Shown here: positions 8,227 to 15,205 of the stretch, piece after piece
How the letters are laid out: each line of letters starts with the position of its first letter
Numbering within the stretch: the stretch's first letter is position 1
Assembly: GCF_051954575.1 (NCBI RefSeq)
Contig: NZ_JBQCHP010000073.1
Coordinates: 27,160-91,159 of the forward strand
Length of the DNA stretch: 64,000 nt
Reading direction: 5' to 3'
From: Dyella_B sp035690825
Lineage (GTDB): Bacteria; Pseudomonadota; Gammaproteobacteria; Xanthomonadales; Rhodanobacteraceae
The notes under the pieces: generated by a model
What the model was told of the DNA's origin: nothing
Seen by the model: only the letters and a program-made list of their open reading frames with translations
Database searches by the model: none
Translations under genes and position numbers: made by a program

Positions 8227-9498
8227 ATGCGTCCCATGACAAAAACCTCGCACCACCTCTTGTTTCTTGCCATCGGCGCCGTCGTATTAGCCGGCTTTGG
8301 CCGGCCCAATGTCGCGCATGCTTCCTGGTCCAGCGAAGGGCATGCGGCAGGTGCTCAGTGCGGAACAAGTGGCGTTAACGACAACGGTGTCGCGGCGGGT
8401 ACCTGCACGTCCATCGACCCAGGCGGGCAGCTCACCGCCTGGGTGGCGATAAATGGCGTGCAGACCCCGTTACCCTCCCTGGCTGCAGGACAACCGTGCT
8501 CGGCGGGAGGAGTCTCCGATAGCGGCGACGTCATTGGCAATTGCGTGGACAATGACGAAAACGCTTTCGGGACGTTCTGGACTATCGATAATCCGGGGTC
8601 GGCCACGGTCCTGCAGCCGCTGGCGGCTGTTACTTTGCTCGGCATTATTCAGATCGATCCCGACATATCAACAATAGCAACCAGCTTCAATCAGAGCGGC
8701 TTCATCGGTGGCGTAAGTTTTAATGCCAATGGCGGTCGTACGGCCGCACTCTGGACGCCTGGCAGCAGCACTGCAGTGGCCGTATCGGAGCGTGGCGAGA
8801 ATTGTGATATCGCCTATATCAACAACAGCAATGTCAATGGGGCGCCCAGCATTGCATTGAACTGCCCCAATGACTCCGGCACTACGACACCCTACATCGC
8901 GCAAGCCACGGGAGGGTTGCTGGGCACGGGTTTGTTGCGCGCCTACGTCAAAACGCCGTTGCCCCTGCCATCTGGCAGCAGCGACTGCGAAGTGGTAGCC
9001 GTCAACGACAGCGTCCAAGCACTGGGCACCTGCTATTTCCCAGGTAGCTCGCCGGAAGCGGCTTTCTGGCCCAGCGTCAGCAGTGCGCCCACCCTGCTGA
9101 GCGAAGGAGGTTTGCCGGACGGCACGCGTACAGCAGGCGCTTTTCTCAATAACCACGGCAATGTGGTCGTGCGATATCAAGACACCAGTGGCAAAACGCA
9201 ATCAGCCTTCTGGAACACCAGCGCTGCTCAACTCAACTTGATTCTTCCTGTTCCCGGCGGCACGCAGACTGAGGCAGCCGGACTGGCCGACGATGACACC
9301 GTCATTTTGACCAGCGAGGACGGCAATGAGCATGTCCAGGCTGCCAAATGGACCATAGGCGGCGGGACCGAAGCTTATGAGGATTACGGCGGCGGCCAGG
9401 AAAGCGTGGCGATCGATATATCGCAGACCGGCAACTACACGGCGGGTGATGGCGAAGACAGTGCGGAGAACGAGAACGCGCTAGTCAGCCCCAACTGA
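8227..9498 (+). CDS. Secreted HAF-like repeat protein, paralogue 1
   Basis: A secreted protein of 423 aa of unknown function. The signal peptide is clear: LLFLAIGAVVLAGF, then PNVAHA as the likely cleavage site. The mature part is built from about eight degenerate repeats of 45-50 residues with the core [hydrophobic]-N-[DN]-[SN]-G-x-[VI]-x-G-x-C followed by an A-x-W segment (GVNDNGVAAGTC, GVSDSGDVIGNC, AVNDSVQALGTC). This resembles the extracellular HAF repeat family and suggests a propeller-like fold. The start is fixed by GAGGAAACGATC before ATG, repeated almost exactly before paralogue 2. The two share the signal peptide and most repeats, indicating a recent tandem duplication. A third, more diverged copy is at 11611. 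Confidence 0.8.
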   Translation: MRPMTKTSHHLLFLAIGAVVLAGFGRPNVAHASWSSEGHAAGAQCGTSGVNDNGVAAGTCTSIDPGGQLTAWVAINGVQTPLPSLAAGQPCSAGGVSDSGDVIGNCVDNDENAFGTFWTIDNPGSATVLQPLAAVTLLGIIQIDPDISTIATSFNQSGFIGGVSFNANGGRTAALWTPGSSTAVAVSERGENCDIAYINNSNVNGAPSIALNCPNDSGTTTPYIAQATGGLLGTGLLRAYVKTPLPLPSGSSDCEVVAVNDSVQALGTCYFPGSSPEAAFWPSVSSAPTLLSEGGLPDGTRTAGAFLNNHGNVVVRYQDTSGKTQSAFWNTSAAQLNLILPVPGGTQTEAAGLADDDTVILTSEDGNEHVQAAKWTIGGGTEAYEDYGGGQESVAIDISQTGNYTAGDGEDSAENENALVSPN

Positions 9499-9551
9499 GT
9501 GCTCAAAACGGAGCGCTTACGTCCATCGACCTTATGCAAGAGGAAACGATC

Positions 9552-10727
9552 ATGCATTCAACGACGAGCCATTCGCGTCACCTCCTGTTTCTTGCCGTGG
9601 GCGCGGTTGCACTGACCAGCTTTGGCCGGCCCAACGTGGCGCATGCCGGCTGGATCAACGTAGGGTCGGAGGCAGGCGACCAATGCGTCTCCACCGGCGT
9701 TAACGACAACGGAGTCGTGGTGGGGTACTGCACTCCCGCCAATGCCGGACAACCGAAGTTCGCTTGGGTGGCCAACAATTCTTACGTTCGTTTACCTGCT
9801 TTAGTGTCCGGACAACCGTGCACTGCAGAGGCGGTTACCAATAGTGGCACCATCATCGGTCATTGCCTGGATACGGTCGACGTGGATACAACAGTGACCT
9901 GGTCGCTAAGCAATCCGAACTCGATCCGGGAATTGGGCTCCTTAAACATTCTCACCAGCTACAATCAGACCGGCGTCGTCACAGGTGTAAAGACTGTTAA
10001 GTCAAGCAGCCAGCCCCTGATCTGGCGAGAAGGAATCGGGGTAGTTCCGATAGACGTAGAGGACTGCTGGCCCCGTGACATCAACAACAGTGATGTTAAT
10101 GGTTTCCCGAGCGTGGCCATGTCCTGCAGTCTAAAAAAAACCAGCTATATTGCGCAGTACAACACACAGTACAATCGCTTCGTTGAAACACAGTTGCCCT
10201 CACCGTCCGGAGGCCACTGCGTTGTGACTGCCATCAACGATAGCGTCCAAGCGGCAGGCGTCTGTCTCTTCTCTGACGGCGAAAAGGCGGCATTCTGGCC
10301 GAACTCAACCAGCGCACCCACACTGCTGAGCGGGGGCGGCTTACCGGCCGGAACGCACACGGAAGGAACGTTCCTAAACAACAATGGCAATGTCGTTGTG
10401 CAATACACGGACGCCGCTGGCAAACAACAATCAGCCTTCTGGAATACCGGCGCCGGCTTGCTTTATCTGATTTCGCCCGTGCCGGGCGGAACACGGACCG
10501 CAGTTTACGGATTAGCTAATAATGACACCGTCATCCTAAATAGCGAGGACGGGGGCCAGCGTGTTCAGGCCGCCAAATGGACGGTAGCCACAGGTACAGT
10601 TCCTTATGGCGATGTTGGCGGGGGCCTGCAAAGCGGCGTCACCACGATATCGCCAAGTGGAAATTACGCAGCCGGCACTGGCGAAGACAGTGCGGGGAAC
10701 GAGGACGCGCTTGAGACATCCAACTGA
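9552..10727 (+). CDS. Secreted HAF-like repeat protein, paralogue 2
   Basis: A 391-aa secreted protein closely similar to the preceding gene, which ends 53 bp upstream. The signal peptide (LLFLAVGAVALTSFGRPNVA, then HA) is nearly identical to that of paralogue 1. Repeats again show GVNDNGVVVGYC, AVTNSGTIIGHC, AINDSVQAAGVC and FLNNNGNVVVQY. I start at 9552 rather than the in-frame ATG at 9534 because AAGAGGAAACGATC, the ribosome-binding context shared with paralogue 1, would otherwise be coding. Function unknown; tandem duplication implies dosage or diversification of an exported or surface product. Confidence 0.8.
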   Translation: MHSTTSHSRHLLFLAVGAVALTSFGRPNVAHAGWINVGSEAGDQCVSTGVNDNGVVVGYCTPANAGQPKFAWVANNSYVRLPALVSGQPCTAEAVTNSGTIIGHCLDTVDVDTTVTWSLSNPNSIRELGSLNILTSYNQTGVVTGVKTVKSSSQPLIWREGIGVVPIDVEDCWPRDINNSDVNGFPSVAMSCSLKKTSYIAQYNTQYNRFVETQLPSPSGGHCVVTAINDSVQAAGVCLFSDGEKAAFWPNSTSAPTLLSGGGLPAGTHTEGTFLNNNGNVVVQYTDAAGKQQSAFWNTGAGLLYLISPVPGGTRTAVYGLANNDTVILNSEDGGQRVQAAKWTVATGTVPYGDVGGGLQSGVTTISPSGNYAAGTGEDSAGNEDALETSN

Positions 10728-10966
10728 GCGGAACAGTGCAGCCGAGGTGACGGGTCGGGTACTACTAAAGTTTCTTTCTGTAGAGCCAAAAACAGCTGTT
10801 TTCCAGGCGATTCGAGCAAGATCGATTGACCTTACTAACGAAAATCTTAGTAAGTCGCAGCTGATTACGGTCTGTCCACGGATGCGATGAAAACGTCGGC
10901 AAAGGCTTGGCTCGACATGGGCGAGCATGACCTTTACCCATTACAGCCACAGAAAGGAGGCCACCT
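10728..10966. other. Intergenic stretch between secreted-protein genes
   Basis: No supported gene; open frames here overlap the end of paralogue 2 or lack a ribosome-binding site. The segment is A+T-rich and ends with AAAGGAGG, a near-perfect Shine-Dalgarno sequence six bases before the next ATG. Confidence 0.4.
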
Positions 10967-11266
10967 ATGTTCACAATTCACAGGCGCTATCTGATCATTA
11001 CCGCCAGTGCAACGGTGCTCATGCTTTTTGGCATGCACACATCGTCCGCAACTCCCATCCGCTCTAGCGACCTCGGTAAGGGACTTGTTGAGCAGAAAAT
11101 TTGCGTGGATTGGAGCGCTACTAAAACTGCCACGATCTCGATCGAATGCTCCAAGGCCTCACCCTTTCCCCCTACATCGCGCGGCTCTTCTTGCAGGAAC
11201 AGCCTAGGCGATCCATGTGGCTCAACCTATGAGCGGACCCTAGCCGGAGGCAAGTTAAACAAGTAG
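10967..11266 (+). CDS. Small secreted Cys-containing protein, unknown
   Basis: A 99-aa protein preceded by the strongest Shine-Dalgarno in the island (AAAGGAGG, six bases from the ATG), so it is very likely translated. Residues 1-28 look like a signal peptide (YLIITASATVLMLFGMHTSS, then AT). The mature part is about 70 residues with four cysteines (KICVDW, IECSKA, SCRNS, PCGST). That spacing could hold two disulfides. I do not recognise the family. It lies between HAF-like paralogues 2 and 3 and shares their secreted character. Confidence 0.65.
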   Translation: MFTIHRRYLIITASATVLMLFGMHTSSATPIRSSDLGKGLVEQKICVDWSATKTATISIECSKASPFPPTSRGSSCRNSLGDPCGSTYERTLAGGKLNK

Positions 11267-11293
11267 GCCGGAAACTTGATGCGAGGTGAAAAT

Positions 11294-11470
11294 ATGGTGC
11301 GCACATGGCGCATTCTTCATGGCGAACAATCCAAACGAAGAGTATTAACCCAGGCGCGCAAGCCGAATGCTGCGGAAGTGTTTGTCATTCTTACCGGGCA
11401 AAAACGCATGACGCATCCAGATGCCCTTAGCCCATCGCGCCTGATAGCCATGATCCACACGTTTTTTTAA
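11294..11470 (+). CDS. Possible small protein, unknown
   Basis: A 58-codon frame starting at ATG 11294 with GAGGTGAAAAT just upstream. It is basic, with no signal peptide and no recognisable motif, and sits in the 344-bp gap between the small secreted protein and HAF-like paralogue 3. The ribosome-binding site is the only positive evidence; it may be chance. Confidence 0.2.
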   Translation: MVRTWRILHGEQSKRRVLTQARKPNAAEVFVILTGQKRMTHPDALSPSRLIAMIHTFF

Positions 11471-11610
11471 ACAACGCGCCACCAACGTCCAACGCGATTA
11501 GATCCGTTCTCGCAACACGGGAATTTTTTATCGCCGTTGCGCCATGTCGCACCGCGTGGCGCACACGTTACGCCCGCGGGCGGTGCCTTTGCGAACAAGG
11601 AGAAACGTTC

Positions 11611-12870
11611 ATGAAGCTTTCCGCCTATTTTTGTACGCCGCTAGGCCTGGCCGCTGGCATGATCTTCATTTCGGCGGCCCATGCCTCGGTAGTGGACGAA
11701 GGCCAGGGCGCCGGCACGCAGAGCACCGCTGTTGGGGTCAACGATGCCGGCATAGTTATTGGCGATGGGTTGTCTGCAACGAACAAGGCCATCGCTTTTT
11801 TTGACGCAGGCATGGGCAATGAGCGGGTATTGCCAGCGCTGGCCGATGGCGCCTGTTCGGCGAGTGCCATTACCAATACGGGCAAGACATCGCAGATTCT
11901 CGGCAGCTGCGATGACGCCCATGGGGTAGGTCAAGCCGTACGATGGAATTCGAATGATTGGAGCATCAGCGAACCGGCTGTGGCACTTGCCCAGCTAGGC
12001 GCGCTCGGCGGTCTTTTGGGTATCGGCGCCGACGTGCGTACCGTTGCCACAGCCCAAAATGATCTTGGTGAGGTGGTAGGAGAAAGCTTCAGCAGCAATG
12101 GCACTGGCCGGCCTGTGTTCTGGGCCGCCGGCTCCACCACCCCGACCGAACTGGGTGCCGGCCTGCTCGGGCTTGCGTCCACCAATTGCATACCGACAAG
12201 TATCAACACCCCCGCCAATCCTGGCGCCAGGGCCGTCATCGTCGGCAGCTGTCCCAATGATGGCAGCAATACCGGAAAACCCGTGCCTATCCTCTGGACG
12301 AGCCCAACAACCTCGGTAGTGCTCTCTGTGCCAGCGGATGCGCAGTATTGCTCGGCCGATGAGATCAATGGCGAAGGCGACGTCCTGGGCTCGTGCCTTT
12401 ATGCCAATGATGTCAACAAAACAGTGCGCTGGGCCTATCCGTGGACAAGTACGCCGATAGTGCTTGAATCGATTTCAGGCATTGCCAACTCTCACAACAG
12501 CGGCGTCGACATCAATGCAAGCGGCCAGGTAGCCTGTAACTATTCGGACGGTAACGGTTTCAACCGTGCGTGCGAGTGGGATCCGTCCACCGGTACCGAT
12601 GCTGTCGACATAACCCCGTTGACGGACGGATCGACGGCGGAGGCCGTGGCGATCGGCAACAACGGCGAGATAGTGGGCATCTCGGAAACGCGCGACGGCC
12701 ATGCCAACGGCTTTCATTCATTGCAGGGGGCGTCACCCGTAGACGATGCTCCTTTGCCGGGAGGCAGCAATGATGGTTTTGTCGCGGAATCGCCCAGCGG
12801 TGCTTATGCGGTCGGCCGCAGCGAAGTGGCCGGCCACGGCTCGCATGCCGTTGAGGCATCGCTTCCTTGA
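11611..12870 (+). CDS. Secreted HAF-like repeat protein, paralogue 3
   Basis: A 419-aa secreted protein with AAGGAGAAACGTTC just before the ATG. The signal peptide spans roughly residues 1-25 (ending ISAAHA). About eight repeats follow, recognisable by GVNDAGIVIGDG, AITNTGKTSQILGSC, AQNDLGEVVGES, EINGEGDVLGSC, DINASGQVACNY and AIGNNGEIVGIS. It is the most diverged of the three paralogues and has lost several of the repeat cysteines. Function unknown; like the others it is probably periplasmic, surface or secreted. Confidence 0.78.
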   Translation: MKLSAYFCTPLGLAAGMIFISAAHASVVDEGQGAGTQSTAVGVNDAGIVIGDGLSATNKAIAFFDAGMGNERVLPALADGACSASAITNTGKTSQILGSCDDAHGVGQAVRWNSNDWSISEPAVALAQLGALGGLLGIGADVRTVATAQNDLGEVVGESFSSNGTGRPVFWAAGSTTPTELGAGLLGLASTNCIPTSINTPANPGARAVIVGSCPNDGSNTGKPVPILWTSPTTSVVLSVPADAQYCSADEINGEGDVLGSCLYANDVNKTVRWAYPWTSTPIVLESISGIANSHNSGVDINASGQVACNYSDGNGFNRACEWDPSTGTDAVDITPLTDGSTAEAVAIGNNGEIVGISETRDGHANGFHSLQGASPVDDAPLPGGSNDGFVAESPSGAYAVGRSEVAGHGSHAVEASLP

Positions 12871-12968
12871 TCTATGCATCAAGCACGAGTAGTGCTTTCG
12901 TTACCGGTGGACCCCATTCGAAATACAGATGCGAGGCATCGCTGACAAGCCCTCCAAGGAGATCAACC

Positions 12969-13373
12969 ATGGCACCGCGCTCATCCTCATTGCTTGCAAA
13001 CCGGCCATCTTGCCCAAGCTACCGACGCTCGCGTGTGATCCAGGCCTGCATGCTGATTGCGCTGCTTGGGCTTCCCGCGTTAGCTTGTGGCTATGGCGGT
13101 TGTACCAGCGTAGTTGTCAGTCTCAGTCCAGCATTGATATGGATGAGCACGTCAAGCGATGCGAAGGGCTCGCCGCCTCCGAATGCTTGTGCGAATTTAA
13201 AAAAAATCGTCAATGGGGACCCACAGTGTTTGTGCCAGGCCCTTGGCGCAAACGGCTCTCCTACAGGCATCCCTATAGATCCGGCGCGCGCGCTCTCGCT
13301 GGCATCCGCGTGCAAGGTTCAGGCGCCGCCCATTAGCCGATGCAGCTCCCCAACATCTTCGTTCAATCCTTGA
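12969..13373 (+). CDS. Secreted protein resembling plant non-specific lipid-transfer proteins
   Basis: A 134-aa protein with ribosome-binding site AAGGAG seven bases before ATG 12969 (an in-frame upstream ATG at 12867 overlaps the preceding gene and lacks one). Residues about 22-40 form a signal-peptide core (VIQACMLIALLGLPALAC). The mature part matches plant nsLTP / LTPG proteins: CTSVVVSLSPAL, DPQCLCQALG, then GIPIDPARALSLASAC and VQAPPISRC. Spacing is C45-x9-A55-x17-A73-C74-x12-C87-x-C89-x25-C115-x9-C125, the plant eight-cysteine pattern with the second and third cysteines replaced by Ala. Those two are partners of one disulfide in plant nsLTPs, so the loss is coherent. By family, it may bind lipid in a hydrophobic tunnel; this is inference. 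The neighbours are other secreted proteins. Confidence 0.7.
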   Translation: MAPRSSSLLANRPSCPSYRRSRVIQACMLIALLGLPALACGYGGCTSVVVSLSPALIWMSTSSDAKGSPPPNACANLKKIVNGDPQCLCQALGANGSPTGIPIDPARALSLASACKVQAPPISRCSSPTSSFNP

Positions 13374-13563
13374 ACTTGCGTGGGCTGACAGCGACATGGC
13401 AGAAGCTGGCGGAGCTGGCGAAACGACGCCGTGAATTTCCAGCTTCCGTGTGCGGCGTAATCATCGACGCGGCTGCCATCGAACAAGCTCGAACTGAGTT
13501 AAAGCATGTGGATACGAGTTTTAACCAGAGATCATCTCGAAATATATCCGCAGGAGAATAACC

Positions 13564-14001
13564 ATGCACCCCATCGTTCGCGCCGCCATTTTCGCTTTCA
13601 CGATTTCAAGCCTGATCCTGCTCGAATCACCTAAAGTCAAGGCCGAACCGTTGAGCCGCTTGAACATTCATAGCCCCTCAAATCGTGGAGACCAAGAAAA
13701 GAAGATATTAGAGATGGCAGTATCACACTGCTCAATGGCTCGTTCGAAGCTGTTATGCATTAACGCTGCATCCGCCTGCCTTGAAGCCTTCCGATTACAC
13801 TCAACTCTAGCATCTCGACCAGCATGCCGTGATGTACAGATCTATCGACGGATGTTGGTCATTGATGGGCTGGGCAGCGGAAGAATTCGTGGATCTGGAT
13901 CTTGGCGACGAACGCCTCAACCGGCGGTTGCGCAAGTTGGCCGAGTGCTCTGCACGCCAAACGATGGCGAGTATCCCGGCGGCGTGCGGTGGCTGGGGTG
14001 A
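13564..14001 (+). CDS. Small secreted protein, 3' end probably replaced by IS sequence
   Basis: The ATG at 13564 has AGGAGAA seven bases upstream, and residues 1-28 look like a signal peptide (AAIFAFTISSLILLES, KVKA). The mature region to about residue 88 is polar with five cysteines (VSHCSMA, LLCINAASACLEA, RPACRD). From about base 13829 the frame runs out of phase through the transposase remnant, giving an Arg/Gly-rich tail to the stop at 14001. The original C-terminus was therefore probably lost when the insertion sequence arrived. I do not recognise the family. Confidence 0.45.
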   Translation: MHPIVRAAIFAFTISSLILLESPKVKAEPLSRLNIHSPSNRGDQEKKILEMAVSHCSMARSKLLCINAASACLEAFRLHSTLASRPACRDVQIYRRMLVIDGLGSGRIRGSGSWRRTPQPAVAQVGRVLCTPNDGEYPGGVRWLG

Positions 14002-14227
14002 CACGCAGGGTGCGTATCGCTTCTTCGCGCATGAAGCTATCGATTGGCAGGATATTCTGGCGCCGCATTGGCGGGCGAGTGCGCAACGCATGGCGGAGCA
14101 ACCGTTGGTGCTATGCATCCAAGACACCACCGAGTAGGATTTCAACGGCCAAAACATCCAAGGTCTGTGCCGCCTCAACTACGAGGCTCAGCGTGGCATG
14201 TATATGCATCCCACTTACGCGGTGACT
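13829..14227 (+). pseudogene. IS4-family (Tn5-like) transposase, N-terminal remnant with internal stop
   Basis: The frame from 13829 encodes the N-terminal DNA-binding part of a Tn5-type transposase (WAAEEFVDLDLGDERLNRRL, then GGWGDTQGAYRFFAHEAIDW) and reaches the first catalytic aspartate in CIQDTTE. An in-frame TAG at 14135-14137 interrupts it. Translation after the stop continues the family pattern (DFNGQNIQGLCRLN, YMHPTYAV) until about 14227, where homology ends. The second and third catalytic residues are absent, so it is inactive. The junction GACGTCCCCCCACTTTTGAG at about 14228 looks like the end of a second, IS21-type, insertion sequence. Confidence 0.8.
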
Positions 14228-14357
14228 GACGTCCCCCCACTTTTGAGTAGCGCAACGATTAAAACGTTTATGTGCTTTGGGGTGTTCCCAGGTCCTTACT
14301 GGCAAAGACCGTATCCAAAATGGGCAGTGCGTCCGCCCACCGGCACGGCGAACTGCC

Positions 14358-14814
14358 CTAATGAACGCAATCTCGCTCTTCATCAGGAAACATCTTGCTC
14401 AAGTCGATATTTCCCATATTGTAAGTGGGCGCTTCAGACGTGCCAGAAGTTACGTAATCGGGCGGTACGTTGAGTCTGATTTTCCTTTGACACGGTTTGA
14501 TTCCGTCGTACTCATCAGTAAAAATAACGACCACAATATCGGGCTGGCCTGTATTCACACGGTGGCCCGTCAAATTAAAAATTCCTTTGGAGTTGGTAGT
14601 GCCCTCAGCCCATGTGCTGTCCGAAGCCCCCGGAAATCGGGCTTGAAGTTTGACTTTATTGCTTACAGCAGGCCTGCCGTCTCCCAGCAATACTCCCTTC
14701 ACGGATGCATAGGTACTCAGTTGAAGCTTGAGCGTGCACAGGCATTACTGCGGAAACAGCGATGGCAAGACCGGCGCATTGCGAAACTCGACGTAGAAAT
14801 CCGCTGGTATCCAT
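14358..14814 (-). pseudogene. Transthyretin-like (nematode TTL-type) secreted protein, frameshifted
   Basis: On the minus strand the ATG at 14814 (AAAAAGGA upstream) opens a signal peptide (VSQCAGLAIAVSAVMPVHAQ, then A). The frame is lost near 14720. A frame displaced by one base continues LSTYASVKGVLLGDGRPAVS, then GIKPCQRKIRLNVPPDYVTS and, at the end, SKMFPDEERDCVH. This second part (114 aa from a GTG at 14702) matches the transthyretin-like family abundant in nematodes (PF01060 as I remember it). Two of the usual four cysteines are kept. Either a one-base indel killed the gene, or the sequence has an error, or an unsecreted form starts at GTG. No other bacterial role is known to me. Confidence 0.65.
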
Positions 14815-14847
14815 AACATGACATCCTTTTTCGACGCGTCCTGACAC

Positions 14848-15205
14848 AACGGTATTCGCAGCGAGGGCGACGCTTGCCTTGCCGTACTGGTGAGCGCTTC
14901 ATAACGCCGGACTTATGCGTGCGTTAATGTTAGTAATTCGTTTCCGTGGCGTGTTTATGCTCATAACGCAACCCTTTTGGGAGCGTGCAATTCATTGCAA
15001 ATTTCGTGATTTATGACTTGCGAATTCACGATGAACGGGCCTGAGTCGCCGAAGGCTGTGGATTACACTTCGCCCATGCGCGGCTGGCACGCCGAGGGGC
15101 CTGGGAGTCGAGCCGTCGCGTATCACCTGGTGGAGTAACCCGCCTGCTGCTTCAATGACCCGCGTGTATGTGCCAGTTTCTCTTCCTACGAAAGAGGTGA
15201 AACAC
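14848..15205. other. Intergenic stretch at the right edge of the island
   Basis: No supported gene. The left half is A+T-rich (GTTAGTAATTCGTTTCC and GCAATTCATTGCAAATTTCG) and may hold promoters for the divergent neighbours. The right half returns to the high-G+C composition of the chromosome. The last bases carry AGAGGTGAAACAC, the ribosome-binding site of the PilU-like gene. Confidence 0.4.

Noticed and set aside
7884..8378. Open frame upstream of and overlapping the first HAF-like gene
   Set aside because: No ribosome-binding site and no domain; it overlaps the well-supported start at 8227.
13340..13561. 73-codon frame between the nsLTP-like gene and the next secreted gene
   Set aside because: No ribosome-binding site, no signal peptide or motif; it overlaps the end of the preceding gene. 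Not supported.
14277..14816. 179-codon plus-strand frame opposite the TTL-like gene
   Set aside because: No known motif, whereas the opposite strand gives a clear family match.
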